Assembly (NCBI GenBank): GCA_016710065.1
Contig: JADJLP010000002.1
Location: 496,001-560,000 of the forward strand
Direction: 5' to 3'
DNA length: 64,000 nt
Origin: Candidatus Ideonella esbjergensis
Lineage (GTDB): Bacteria; Pseudomonadota; Gammaproteobacteria; Burkholderiales; Burkholderiaceae_C
Below the pieces are notes generated by a model. That model had not been told where the DNA came from and searched no databases. It saw only the letters and a list, made by a program, of their open reading frames with translations. This document shows positions 54,973 through 63,669 of this stretch, piece after piece (position 1 is the stretch's first letter; the number at the start of each line of letters is the position of its first letter). The translations under genes and the position numbers were made by a program.

Positions 54973-55689
54973 ATGCGCTGGAAACTCCTACGCCGTCGCC
55001 TCTCCATCACCGCACCCCGCATGACGGTGCGCAGCCATTTGCCCTGGCCGCTGCGTTGGGCCGTGGCGGCGGTGGTGCTGGGCTTCTCCGCCGCCATCGG
55101 TTTGTGGGCCTTCGAGTTCGGCAAGAGCATTGCTGGCCTTGACCGGGACGCCAAGGAAGAGCTGGTGCAGCTGCGCGACGAAGTGAAACAGTTGCGCGAT
55201 GAGCGTGAGAAGGCGCAGTCCATCGCCAACACAGCCGAGAGCCTGCTGAAGACTGAGAAGGTGGCGCAGGACCGGCTGGCCGCTCAACTGCGTCAGGTCG
55301 AAGCCGAGAACATGTCGCTCAAGGCCGACCTGGGCTTCTTCGAGCGTTTGCTGCCGGCCGCCGGTGCCCAGGCCGAGGGTCCGCAGATCCGTGGCTTCCA
55401 GGTGGAACAGGAAGTGCCTGGGCGCCTGCGCTATCAATTGTTGGTGATGCTGGGTGGTCGGGGTGTCGCACCTTATGCAGGCAAGTACGACGTGACCCTG
55501 GTGGGCACGCTGGAGGGCAAGCCGTGGACGCTGGCCATGCCGGGCGGTGCCCAGGCCTTGCAGGTGAAGCAGTACACCCGGGTAGAAGGCCGTGTCGACC
55601 ACCCCCCGCAGGCCGTGGTAAAAACCGTTCAGGTTCGCTTGACCGACAACAATGGCGCCGTTCGCACCACGCAATCGGCACGAATGTAA
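54973..55689 (+). CDS. DUF6776 membrane coiled-coil protein
   Basis: A 238-residue protein of the DUF6776 type usually found just upstream of a bactofilin in Burkholderiales. One membrane helix (about residues 29-49), a coiled coil (about 58-118, with QLRDEVKQLRDEREKAQ), then a periplasmic beta-rich domain (IRGFQVEQEV, RYQLLVMLGGRG). It likely anchors or links the envelope to the bactofilin; unproven. ATG 54973 was chosen because earlier in-frame sequence crosses rpsI and its terminator. The bactofilin gene follows after 62 bases. Confidence 0.85.
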   Translation: MRWKLLRRRLSITAPRMTVRSHLPWPLRWAVAAVVLGFSAAIGLWAFEFGKSIAGLDRDAKEELVQLRDEVKQLRDEREKAQSIANTAESLLKTEKVAQDRLAAQLRQVEAENMSLKADLGFFERLLPAAGAQAEGPQIRGFQVEQEVPGRLRYQLLVMLGGRGVAPYAGKYDVTLVGTLEGKPWTLAMPGGAQALQVKQYTRVEGRVDHPPQAVVKTVQVRLTDNNGAVRTTQSARM

Positions 55690-55751
55690 GCACACGCCCT
55701 CGTTGGGGCATGCCGCCGCCGCAAGGTGGCGCACAGCACAGGAGCATAACC

Positions 55752-56153
55752 ATGTGGTTCAACCGCAAAAAACAACCCCCGATTCGCAGCCTGATTGGCG
55801 AGGGTACCGCCGTGCATGGTGAATTGCGTTTCACCGAAGGCCTGCGCGTGGACGGCGAGGTGCATGGCGATGTGATGGCGGCCGGTGACGGCCCCAGCTT
55901 GCTGGTGATCAGCGAGAAAGCCCGCATCCATGGCAAGGTGATCGCTGGGCATGTGATCATCAACGGCGAGGTGGTGGGCCCGGTGCGTTCCACAGAACTG
56001 CTGGAACTGCAACCCAAGGCCCGCATCGTCGGTGACGTGAACTACGAGTCCCTGGAAATGCACCAGGGCGCCACCATCGACGGTGAGCTCAAGTACCGCA
56101 CCAGCGCTGAAGAAAAACCGACCCTGAAACTCGCTGCGTCCAACGAAGTCTGA
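55752..56153 (+). CDS. Bactofilin
   Basis: A 133-residue bactofilin, a cytoskeletal protein that polymerises into filaments through a right-handed beta-helix. The core repeats are visible as IGEGTAVHGELRF, VDGEVHGDVMA, ISEKARIHGKVIAGHVIINGE and LQPKARIVGDVNYESLEM. It begins with MWFNRKK, a short amphipathic membrane-targeting start. AGGAG precedes it. In this gene order it probably acts in cell shape or peptidoglycan patterning, together with DUF6776 and the M23 peptidase nearby. Confidence 0.95.
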   Translation: MWFNRKKQPPIRSLIGEGTAVHGELRFTEGLRVDGEVHGDVMAAGDGPSLLVISEKARIHGKVIAGHVIINGEVVGPVRSTELLELQPKARIVGDVNYESLEMHQGATIDGELKYRTSAEEKPTLKLAASNEV

Positions 56154-56211
56154 CCTTCAACCCCTGCGCCGGACCGCACACACAACTTCTCCCGATCAAG
56201 GATCGCCTGCC

Positions 56212-56589
56212 ATGAATGCCGTTGCTGAAACTCTCGCCCCCGCCGTCTCCACCGAGATCCCGGCCCCCATCGTCTTCACCGACAGTGCCGCCGCCAAGGT
56301 GGCCGATCTGGTGGCCGAAGAAGGCAACCCCGACCTGAAGCTGCGCGTGTTCGTGCAAGGCGGCGGCTGCTCGGGTTTCCAGTATGGGTTCACCTTCGAT
56401 GAGGTTGTGAACGAAGACGACACCCAAATGAGCAAGAACGGCGTGACGCTGCTGATCGACGCCATGAGCCTGCAGTACCTGATGGGCGCCGAGATTGACT
56501 ACAAGGAAGACCTGCAGGGCGCGCAGTTCGTGATCAAGAACCCGAACGCCACCACCACCTGCGGCTGCGGTTCAAGCTTCTCGGCCTGA
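56212..56589 (+). CDS. erpA: Iron-sulfur cluster insertion protein ErpA
   Basis: A 125-residue A-type carrier delivering [4Fe-4S] or [2Fe-2S] clusters to apo-enzymes. The three conserved cysteines are in GGGCSGFQYGF and the C-terminal CGCGSSF. The N-terminus is a little longer than in E. coli. The next gene downstream is anmK on the other strand, separated by an intrinsic terminator. Confidence 0.97.
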   Translation: MNAVAETLAPAVSTEIPAPIVFTDSAAAKVADLVAEEGNPDLKLRVFVQGGGCSGFQYGFTFDEVVNEDDTQMSKNGVTLLIDAMSLQYLMGAEIDYKEDLQGAQFVIKNPNATTTCGCGSSFSA

Positions 56590-56613
56590 TCTGCTTCCCG
56601 CCACGACGTGACC

Positions 56614-56642
56614 AAGCCGCCTCAGGGCGGCTTGCTTGTTTC
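56614..56642 (+). terminator. Terminator after erpA
   Basis: AAGCCGCC (56614-56621), loop TCAG, GGCGGCTT (56626-56633), then a T-rich tail GCTTGTTTC. Lies between erpA and the convergent anmK and may serve both directions. Confidence 0.8.
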
Positions 56643-56663
56643 TGGCGACGTCGCTGGTTTCAG

Positions 56664-57788
56664 TCAGTGGGCAGGGTAGAGCGCGCCCAGCACGCGCGGG
56701 CCCTCGGCGCCAGTGACGGCGGGCAGGTTGCCCGCATGACGCTGCACAAACGCAAGGGCCAGCCAAGCGAAGGCAGCGGCTTCCACCTGCATTGGTGGCA
56801 GACCGGCAGATGCCGTGCTGGTCAGGGTCACGCCAGGCAGCTGCGCGGCCAGGCGACGCATCAGGTCGCGATTCAGGGCGCCACCCCCGCACACCAGTAC
56901 TTCGCCCACTTCGGCCCCGTGGCGCAGCAAGGCTTGGGCGGCGGTGGTGGCGGTGAACTCGGCCAGGGTGCTCTGCACGTCCTGGGCTGCCATGCCCGGA
57001 TGCTCCGCCAGCTTGGCCGCCAGCCAATCGGGGTTGAACAGGTCGCGGCCTGTGCTTTTGGGTGGCGCAGCGCGCAAGAAGGGTTCATCCAGCATGTGTG
57101 CCAGCAGTGCTGCCTTCACGATTCCGCCGGCAGCCCACCGTCCATCGGCATCGAAAGGCTGGCGCTGGTGCACGGACACCCAATGGTCAAGCAAGGCATT
57201 GCCGGGCCCGCAGTCGAATCCGCGCACCTGGACGGTTTGGGGGCCATCGGTTGCCGGCAACAGCGTGAGGTTGCCGATGCCGCCAAGGTTCAGGATGGCG
57301 CGTGCCCGCGCCGGATGCCCGAACACCATGGCATGGAAGGCGGGCACCAGCGGGGCACCTTGACCACCCGCCGCCACGTCGCGGCTTCGGAAATCGGCCA
57401 CCACGTCAATGCCGGCCAGTTCTGCCAACAGCGCGGGCTGGTTGACTTGCAGGGTGTAGCCGGTGGCGTCGAAATCACCTGGGCGGTGGCGAACCGTCTG
57501 CCCGTGTGAGCCTATGGCCCGTACCTCGGCGGCGCTCACACCACCATGCACCAGCAGATCGGCCACCACCATGGCCTGCAGGCGGGCCAGGGCGTTGCCG
57601 GCCAGGGCGGCGCGGTGCAATTCATCCACACCGCTGTTGTTGAGCGCCAGGAACTCGCATTGCAGTTCGCTGGGCATGGCATGGTGCACATGGGCCAGCA
57701 CGGCCAAGCCCTCGCGAGCATCGAAGCGGGCCAGCACACCATCCACGCCGTCGAGCGAGGTGCCGGACATCAGCCCTATGGTCAGCAT
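56664..57788 (-). CDS. anmK: Anhydro-N-acetylmuramic acid kinase
   Basis: A 374-residue kinase of the ASKHA fold. It converts 1,6-anhydroMurNAc to MurNAc-6-phosphate during cell-wall recycling. Motifs: LMSGTSLDGVDGVLA (ATP-binding phosphate loop), GSHGQTVRH, LNLGGIGNLT and VCGGGALNRDLM. The length is normal. It lies 29 bases downstream of the M23 peptidase gene on the same strand, so the two may form a cell-wall recycling unit. Confidence 0.96.
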   Translation of the reverse strand: MLTIGLMSGTSLDGVDGVLARFDAREGLAVLAHVHHAMPSELQCEFLALNNSGVDELHRAALAGNALARLQAMVVADLLVHGGVSAAEVRAIGSHGQTVRHRPGDFDATGYTLQVNQPALLAELAGIDVVADFRSRDVAAGGQGAPLVPAFHAMVFGHPARARAILNLGGIGNLTLLPATDGPQTVQVRGFDCGPGNALLDHWVSVHQRQPFDADGRWAAGGIVKAALLAHMLDEPFLRAAPPKSTGRDLFNPDWLAAKLAEHPGMAAQDVQSTLAEFTATTAAQALLRHGAEVGEVLVCGGGALNRDLMRRLAAQLPGVTLTSTASAGLPPMQVEAAAFAWLALAFVQRHAGNLPAVTGAEGPRVLGALYPAH

Positions 57789-57817
57789 GCTGGCTCAGCG
57801 AAACCCGGCTGCAGAGA

Positions 57818-59212
57818 TCACTCCACGCGGCCGGGTTGGCCAGTGAGCGTCTCGGCCAGGTCCAACTCGGACTTCATCTGCAGCGCCACCTGGGCAAAGC
57901 GTGGGCGCTGCAGAGTGTCCAGCGTAAGGGTTTCAGAGGCCTTTGCGATGGCCAATGGGTCGGCGTGTTGGCCGTGAACCCGGAACTCGAAGTGCAGGTG
58001 CGGCCCGGTTGCCCAGCCCGTGGCGCCAACCGCGCCCAGGCGCTGCGCTTGCTCAATGTGCTGACCCACGCGCACATCCACCCGGCTGAGGTGAGCGTAG
58101 ACGGTCTTGCGGTCGCCGCTGTGCTGCACTTCGACCACGTTGCCGTAGCCATTCTGGCGGCCGGCAAAGCTCACCACACCTGCACCAACGCAGCGCACAG
58201 CGGTGCCCGTGGGGGCGCCGTAGTCCACACCCAGGTGAGCCCTCCACTTTTGCTGGATGGGGTGGAAGCGCATCGCGAAACCCGAGGTGACGCGCGAGAA
58301 CTCCATCGGGCTGGCCAGGAACGAGCGCTGCTTGCTTTGGCCGTTGAAATCGAAGTAGCCGCCCCGGCCCTCGCCAAACCAGACGGCCTGGTGCGCCTTG
58401 CCGTTATTGACGAACTCGGCCGCCAGCACGCGGCCTGTGCCCTGGGACCAGTTGATGGGCTCGCCATCGGCAGTGAGGGCTTCGTAGACCACGCTGAAGC
58501 TGTCGCCCTTGCGCAGTTCGCGGTGGAAATCGATCTCGGTCGAGAACATCTCGGCCATCTGCACAGCGATGGCGTCGGGGATGCCGGCGTCGTCGGTGGC
58601 GGCAAAGAGCGAAGACCGGATGCTGCCGCTGGCCAGGCGCGGCGTGGCCAGCAGTGGGGCACTTTCGAGCAGACTGTGCCAGCTGCCGTCGGCATCGCGG
58701 CGGAGCGTGAGCCGATTGAACTGCTTGGGCGCGGCGGTGGTGGCCGGCAGGTCGGACGGGTAGCGCGCCACCAACTGCTGCAGCACGCCGCGCTCGTTCA
58801 GCGTGGCACTCACCAACTTGCCGGTGCGGCCGTCCACCACACGTCGGGCCACTTCGTCTCGGCGCAGCCAGTCGGCGGCGGAGGGGTCGGACACGCCTAG
58901 CCGACGCAACAAGGCATCTGCTGTGTCGCTGGGGCGTGTTGTGGTGCTGCGCGACAGCGCCATCGGGTGCACGGCCAGGGCCTCTAGCTGCCCTTGAAGT
59001 GCCGTGGGTGTGACGGTTTCGGTGATCAGGCGATGCGGGAGCTCAGCGGCATCGGGCGCCAGGGGTGCAATGCCAAAGGCCGCCACACCAAAACCGGCCA
59101 GGCTGACCAGCAGCGAAGTGGACAGCATGCGGCGATGCGCCAGCACGAACTCACGCGCATCGGCCGCAGAACGGGACAGCCAGGCTGCCAAGGTGGACTC
59201 CAACGAAGTCAA
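57818..59212 (-). CDS. M23 family metallopeptidase (LytM-type)
   Basis: A 464-residue membrane-anchored murein endopeptidase-like protein. A membrane helix near residues 31-48 follows a short cytoplasmic region; residues 90-310 form an OapA/LysM-less Csd3-like inhibitory part; the LytM domain has HLGVDYGAPTGTAV and TGPHLHFEFRV, the zinc-binding His/Asp and HxH. The start is a TTG at 59212 because the upstream frame has a stop at 59216-59218 and family members keep about 28 residues before the helix; ATG 59128 is the alternative. Probable role: peptidoglycan hydrolysis in shape or division. Confidence 0.93.
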   Translation of the reverse strand: MTSLESTLAAWLSRSAADAREFVLAHRRMLSTSLLVSLAGFGVAAFGIAPLAPDAAELPHRLITETVTPTALQGQLEALAVHPMALSRSTTTRPSDTADALLRRLGVSDPSAADWLRRDEVARRVVDGRTGKLVSATLNERGVLQQLVARYPSDLPATTAAPKQFNRLTLRRDADGSWHSLLESAPLLATPRLASGSIRSSLFAATDDAGIPDAIAVQMAEMFSTEIDFHRELRKGDSFSVVYEALTADGEPINWSQGTGRVLAAEFVNNGKAHQAVWFGEGRGGYFDFNGQSKQRSFLASPMEFSRVTSGFAMRFHPIQQKWRAHLGVDYGAPTGTAVRCVGAGVVSFAGRQNGYGNVVEVQHSGDRKTVYAHLSRVDVRVGQHIEQAQRLGAVGATGWATGPHLHFEFRVHGQHADPLAIAKASETLTLDTLQRPRFAQVALQMKSELDLAETLTGQPGRVE

Positions 59213-59361
59213 AGCTCATCGTCGGACGCTGTGGCGCCCTGTGTTGGGGTGGCGGGAAACGCCACAGACGGGGTGCGTCTTGTGGCCAGACCGCTGCAGC
59301 GATGGCCCCTTAGAATCGGGTACCGGCCTGCAGGGCCAACAATTGCGAAATAGTGGCGCTT

Positions 59362-59391
59362 TTGCCGCTTTTTCCGAACCGCCAGTATACC
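59362..59391 (+). promoter_or_regulatory. Possible tyrS promoter
   Basis: TTGCCG (59362-59367), 18-base spacer, TATACC (59386-59391), 43 bases before tyrS. The -10 overlaps the palindrome GTATAC, which could also serve the divergent M23 peptidase gene. Confidence 0.4.
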
Positions 59392-59434
59392 TTTGGGGTC
59401 CCGTTGGCAGCCCCTTTTCACAGTCTGTTGCACC

Positions 59435-60676
59435 ATGTCTGAATTGCTTCCAGCCGCCGACAAAACCCCTTCATTGAGCGACAAGGTGCGCCAAGCCCTT
59501 GCCGTGAGCCAGCGCGGCTGCGCCGAACTGCTGCCGCAGGCCGACTGGGTGAAGAAGCTGCAGCGTTGGGAAGCCACCGGCACGCCATTGCGCATCAAGC
59601 TGGGGCTGGACCCGACCGCGCCCGACATCCACATCGGCCACACGGTGGTGCTGAACAAGATGCGCCAGTTGCAGGATCTGGGGCACACGGTGATCTTCCT
59701 AATCGGCGACTTCACCTCGATGATCGGCGACCCGTCGGGCCGCAACGGCACCCGGCCGCCACTCACGCGCGAGCAGATCGAGGCCAATGCCAAGACTTAC
59801 TACGCCCAGGCCAGCCTGGTGCTCGACCCGGCCAAGACCGAGATCCGCTACAACAGCGAGTGGAGCGACCCGCTGGGCGCGCGCGGCATGATCGAGCTGG
59901 CCGCCAAGTACACCGTGGCTCGCATGCTGGAGCGCGACGACTTCACCAAGCGCTTCCAGAGCAACACGCCCATCTCGGTGCACGAGTTGCTGTACCCGCT
60001 GATGCAGGGCTACGACTCCGTGGCCTTGAAGAGCGACCTGGAACTCGGCGGCACCGACCAGAAGTTCAACCTGCTGGTGGGGCGTGCGCTGCAGGCTGAA
60101 TACGGCCAGGAGCCGCAATGCATCCTGACCATGCCGTTGCTCGAAGGCCTGGACGGTGTCGAGAAGATGTCCAAGTCCAAGAACAACTACGTGGGCATCA
60201 CCGAGCCGGCAAACACCATGTTCGCCAAGGTACTGTCGATTAGCGACGTGCAGATGTGGAAGTGGTACACGCTGCTGAGCTTCCGCAGCGAAGCCGAGAT
60301 CGCCCGCCTCATGGCTGAGGTGGACGGCGGGCGCAACCCCAAGGAAGCCAAGGTGTTGCTGGCCAAGGAGATCACCGCGCGCTTCCACAGCGCAGCGGCC
60401 GCCGATGCCGCCGAGGTCGACTTCAACAACCGCGCCAAGGGTGGCATCCCCGATGACATCCCCGCGCTCACGCTGACCGGCGCCCCCATGGGCATCGCCA
60501 CCTTGCTCAAGGCTGCCAACCTGGTGCCCAGCACCAGCGAAGGCATGCGCATGGTGGACCAGGGCGGCGTGCGCATCGACGGCACGGTGATCAGCGACAA
60601 GGCTCTGAAAGTGCCCGCAGGGACCTGCGTGGTGCAGGTGGGCAAGCGCAAGTTTGCGCGCGTGACCCTGGCTTGA
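59435..60676 (+). CDS. tyrS: Tyrosyl-tRNA synthetase
   Basis: A 413-residue class I synthetase charging tRNA-Tyr. The HIGH motif is PDIHIGHT (66-69), LGGTDQKFNLLVGR marks the active site, and KMSKSKNN is the second ATP motif; the C-terminal S4 domain has RIDGTVISDKALKV. ATG 59435 gives the family N-terminus. It is divergent from the M23 peptidase gene and 26 bases upstream of an FKBP isomerase gene. Confidence 0.97.
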   Translation: MSELLPAADKTPSLSDKVRQALAVSQRGCAELLPQADWVKKLQRWEATGTPLRIKLGLDPTAPDIHIGHTVVLNKMRQLQDLGHTVIFLIGDFTSMIGDPSGRNGTRPPLTREQIEANAKTYYAQASLVLDPAKTEIRYNSEWSDPLGARGMIELAAKYTVARMLERDDFTKRFQSNTPISVHELLYPLMQGYDSVALKSDLELGGTDQKFNLLVGRALQAEYGQEPQCILTMPLLEGLDGVEKMSKSKNNYVGITEPANTMFAKVLSISDVQMWKWYTLLSFRSEAEIARLMAEVDGGRNPKEAKVLLAKEITARFHSAAAADAAEVDFNNRAKGGIPDDIPALTLTGAPMGIATLLKAANLVPSTSEGMRMVDQGGVRIDGTVISDKALKVPAGTCVVQVGKRKFARVTLA

Positions 60677-60702
60677 TGGTGGACGATCTTGAAGGAACAC
60701 TG

Positions 60703-61152
60703 ATGACGATGACACGCACGATCACGATGTTGGCCCTTGCGGGCACCCTGTTTGCCGGTGCCGCGCAAGCGCAGTCCAGCGCGGCGGCCTCGGCTGCGGC
60801 CAAAGAGCCGGGCGCCGAGGTGACGGCCAGCGGCCTGGTGTTCCGTTCGCTCAAGGAGGGCAATGGTGGCAGCCCGCAGGCCAGCGACACCGTGCGCGTG
60901 CATTACAAGGGCACGCTGCCCGACGGCAAGGAGTTCGACAGCTCCTACAGCCGTGGCCAGCCGGCCGAGTTTCCACTGAACCGTGTCATCCCCTGCTGGA
61001 CTGAAGGCCTGCAGAAGATGAAGACCGGCGGCAAGGCCAAGCTCACCTGCCCGCCCGAAATTGCCTACGGCTCGCGTGGCGCCTCAGGCGTCATTCCACC
61101 CAATGCCACCTTACATTTCGAGGTGGAACTGCTGGGTATTTCCAAACGCTGA
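60703..61152 (+). CDS. FKBP-type peptidyl-prolyl isomerase, exported
   Basis: A 149-residue periplasmic FKBP. The signal peptide is residues 1-25 (LALAGTLFAGAAQAQ), and the FKBP core has VRVHYKGTLPDGKEFDSSY, NRVIPCWTEGLQKMKTGGKAKL and CPPEIAYGSRGA...IPPNATLHFEVELL. ATG 60703 follows AAGGAA; an upstream start would place the signal peptide internally. It catalyses proline isomerisation in exported proteins. Convergent with the PA2778-type gene. Confidence 0.95.
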   Translation: MTMTRTITMLALAGTLFAGAAQAQSSAAASAAAKEPGAEVTASGLVFRSLKEGNGGSPQASDTVRVHYKGTLPDGKEFDSSYSRGQPAEFPLNRVIPCWTEGLQKMKTGGKAKLTCPPEIAYGSRGASGVIPPNATLHFEVELLGISKR

Positions 61153-61165
61153 CCAGAGCCTGCAC

Positions 61166-62152
61166 TCAAGGCGCTTCGATCTCGCGCAGAGTTAGCTCCG
61201 CCACTGTCAGCCACTGCGGTTCGTGGCTGCGAGCGCGCAGCACGGCGCGCCGAGCCGCTTCGCGAGCGCCCATGCGGTCGCCCAGTTGCAAACGCGTGGC
61301 GGCCAGGTTGTTCCATGCTGCAGCGCTGTCGCTGCGTTGAGCCACCTGTTCGAAGCGCCGCGCCGCTTCCAATGGCTGGCCTGCCGCCAGCCAGGCATTG
61401 CCTTCACCCATGGCCAGCGTGATGTTGGCCGGCCAGCGCTGGCTTGCGGCGCGCCAGGCCAGCGCGGCCTGTGAAGCGGACACCGCACGGTCCAGCCCCA
61501 GCAGGGCGCGCACCATCGCCGCTTCGTCCACTTCGGCCGGCATTTGCCCCAAGGTCAGGGCCACGAAGGCCCAGTGCCCGCTGCGGCCCCAGGTGTTTTC
61601 GAAGGTGATCAGGCTCCAGCGCACATGGGCCTGGTGGCCTGAATGCAACCACACCTCGCCGCGGCTCAGGTCGTAGCCCACCAGCACCGCATAGTGCCAG
61701 CGCGGCCACCATGTGAGGCCCAGGTTCAGCAGCACGCCTACCGGCCGGCCTGCCGCCACCTCGGTGAAGGCGGCGCTGAGTTTGGGTGGCAGTTCCACGG
61801 CCAGCACGCCGTGGCGCCTGGCGCCGGCCAGCATCTCGGTCTGCAGCGTGCCTTGGCGGCCCGGCAGGTAGACCTCGTGGGTGAGCGTGGCCAGGTCGGT
61901 GGGCACACCGGCCGCGGCCAGCAGGCTGGCCAGCACGGCGGGGCCGCACAGGTCGTCACCCGGCTGGTCCACGAAGGGCAGGCCGGGGTGATTGGCACGG
62001 TGTGGCAGACCAGCCGGTGGCGCGGCACGCAGGGCGGACTGCTGCGGGGGCGTCCACGCGGCGCAGCCCGCCAGTGATCCCACCACGGGGCCCGAAGCGC
62101 AGGCCAGCGCCCCCAGCCTCAGCAGGGCCTGGCGGCGTGCCGGCCAGTTCAA
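61166..62152 (-). CDS. PA2778-family C39-like cysteine peptidase, lipoprotein
   Basis: A 328-residue protein with a signal sequence and lipobox LAGC (Cys30). The peptidase-like domain has catalytic Cys69 in GDDLCGPAVLASLL, histidine in WHYAVLVGYD and an Asp nearby, like the C39 double-glycine peptidases; a TPR-like region (about 240-328) follows. It begins with TTG at 62152, only 2 bases after the PA2779-type stop, so translation depends on the upstream gene. No ATG is available nearby. The two families are found together in Pseudomonas and Burkholderiales; function unknown. Confidence 0.88.
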   Translation of the reverse strand: MNWPARRQALLRLGALACASGPVVGSLAGCAAWTPPQQSALRAAPPAGLPHRANHPGLPFVDQPGDDLCGPAVLASLLAAAGVPTDLATLTHEVYLPGRQGTLQTEMLAGARRHGVLAVELPPKLSAAFTEVAAGRPVGVLLNLGLTWWPRWHYAVLVGYDLSRGEVWLHSGHQAHVRWSLITFENTWGRSGHWAFVALTLGQMPAEVDEAAMVRALLGLDRAVSASQAALAWRAASQRWPANITLAMGEGNAWLAAGQPLEAARRFEQVAQRSDSAAAWNNLAATRLQLGDRMGAREAARRAVLRARSHEPQWLTVAELTLREIEAP

Positions 62153-62154
62153 GC

Positions 62155-62562
62155 TCAGCGGATCGAGCGGGTGAACGGATAGATCTTGGTGAAGCCCAGG
62201 ATGTCGGTGACCAGCAGCAGCACGAAGATGAAGACGATAGTGCCCAGCACATCGCTCGCGCCAGCCGGGGCGGCGTCGATCTGTTGCGCCATGGCCTGGG
62301 CTTCGGCGTCGCTCAGCGCGCCCACGCGGGCACGCGCCTGGTCCAGGTTCACGCCGCGCTGTTGCAGGGCGCTGACCACGTCGTTGCGTTGCAGCGTTTG
62401 CGCCAGCACGTTGCGCGCATCTTCGGCCGGGCGCAGCGCCACGCCAGCGTCCGCAGCCACCGCTTCAGTGCTGATGGTGGCGGCTTGCGTGGTTTGCACC
62501 AGGCCAGCAAAGTTCAGGGCGCCCACGAGGGCCAGGGTGATGGTGCGGTTCCAACGATTCAT
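62155..62562 (-). CDS. PA2779-family protein
   Basis: A 135-residue exported protein of the PA2779 family. Signal peptide (LALVGALNFAGLVQTTQA), a helical central part with QTLQRNDVVSALQQRGVNLDQA (a DUF6627-like region), then a C-terminal membrane helix VLGTIVFIFVLLLVTDILGF. It is directly upstream of and coupled to the PA2778-type peptidase. It probably sits in the inner membrane or periplasm; the function is unknown. Confidence 0.9.
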   Translation of the reverse strand: MNRWNRTITLALVGALNFAGLVQTTQAATISTEAVAADAGVALRPAEDARNVLAQTLQRNDVVSALQQRGVNLDQARARVGALSDAEAQAMAQQIDAAPAGASDVLGTIVFIFVLLLVTDILGFTKIYPFTRSIR

Positions 62563-62712
62563 GTGATGTTCTCCAAAATGGGCCGGGGCCCGTTGATGCG
62601 AGCGGGATCGTAGCCACTGCCAGGGCCCACACCGCCAAAGGGAGAGCCGACAAGGTTTCCAATCGTAGGATGTGTTGCGCACGCGCGGCGACAATGCAGG
62701 AAATGAAACGGC

Positions 62713-62781
62713 CCCGAGCTCACTTCGTTCGCTGCCCCCGAGGGGCGCGTCAGCACCTTCGGGCGGCCGGGCGGTGCTGAC
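62713..62781. repeat. Hairpin intergenic element abutting the CDF start codon
   Basis: A stem of GTCAGCACC (62749-62757) and GGTGCTGAC (62773-62781) ends exactly at the base before the CDF ATG at 62782. It encloses TTCGGGCGGCCGGGC and is preceded by a CCCC/GGGG hairpin near 62734-62746. The architecture parallels the element at 34063-34148. Confidence 0.6.
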
Positions 62782-63669
62782 ATGCATGTCTCAGGCTATC
62801 TGAAGGTGTCGGTGGCGGTGGCGCTGGCCACCATCGTGCTCAAGACCAGCGCCTGGTGGCTCACCGATTCAGTCAGCCTGTTGTCGGATGCGCTGGAATC
62901 GCTGGTGAACCTGGCGGGCGCCATGTTCGCGCTGGCCATGGTCACCATTGCCGCCCAGCCGCCCGACGAAGACCACCCTTACGGGCACCACAAGGCCGAA
63001 TACTTTTCCAGTGGCTTCGAGGGTGTGCTCATCCTGGCTGCCGCGCTGGGCATCATCGTGGCAGCGGTGATGCGCTGGTTGCAGCCACATGCGCTGGAAT
63101 CGCTGGGGCTGGGCCTGGTGCTGTCGGTCATCAGTTCGGCCATGAACGGCGTACTGGCCACGGCCATGCTGAAGAAGGCACGCGAGCACCAGTCGATGGC
63201 GCTGGAGGCCGATGCGCGCCACTTGTTCACCGATGTGTGGACGTCGGTGGGCGTGATCATTGGCTTGGTGGGCGTGCAACTCACCGGCTGGCTGTGGCTG
63301 GATCCGCTGGCCGCCATCGGTGTGGCCATCAACATCATCCGCGAGGGCTGGTCTTTGGTGCGGCGCTCGGCCGATGGCCTGATGGACAGCGCACTGGAGG
63401 ACGTGCACCGCCAGGCCATTCATCAGGTGCTGCAGGGCTTTGCAGACCGCATCCGCTTCGACCACCTGGTGACCCGCCGTGCCGGTGCGCGCCGTTTTGC
63501 CGACTTGCACATGCACATGCCGGCCGACTGGACCTTGCAGCGCGCCGCGACCGTGCGCGAAGACGTGGAACAGGCCCTGATGCGTGCGGTGCCCGGCCTG
63601 CGGGCCAGCATCCAGATGCTGCCCATGGACGTGGAAGCCCACTTTGGCGACGAGAAGGACCTGGAATGA
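62782..63669 (+). CDS. Cation diffusion facilitator (FieF-like)
   Basis: A 295-residue cation/proton antiporter for divalent metals such as zinc, iron or cadmium. About six membrane helices, the metal-site motif LLSDALES in helix 2, HLFTDVWTSVG in helix 5 (HxxxD) and the His-containing DEDHPYGHHKAEYFSS loop are followed by a C-terminal cytoplasmic domain (DLHMHMPADW). The first helix begins almost immediately (MHVSGYLKVSVAVALATI), so the N-terminus seems about 10 residues shorter than relatives. The start is set by the adjacent repeat; an upstream ATG at 62703 is out of frame. It overlaps dtd by 4 bases. Confidence 0.92.
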   Translation: MHVSGYLKVSVAVALATIVLKTSAWWLTDSVSLLSDALESLVNLAGAMFALAMVTIAAQPPDEDHPYGHHKAEYFSSGFEGVLILAAALGIIVAAVMRWLQPHALESLGLGLVLSVISSAMNGVLATAMLKKAREHQSMALEADARHLFTDVWTSVGVIIGLVGVQLTGWLWLDPLAAIGVAINIIREGWSLVRRSADGLMDSALEDVHRQAIHQVLQGFADRIRFDHLVTRRAGARRFADLHMHMPADWTLQRAATVREDVEQALMRAVPGLRASIQMLPMDVEAHFGDEKDLE

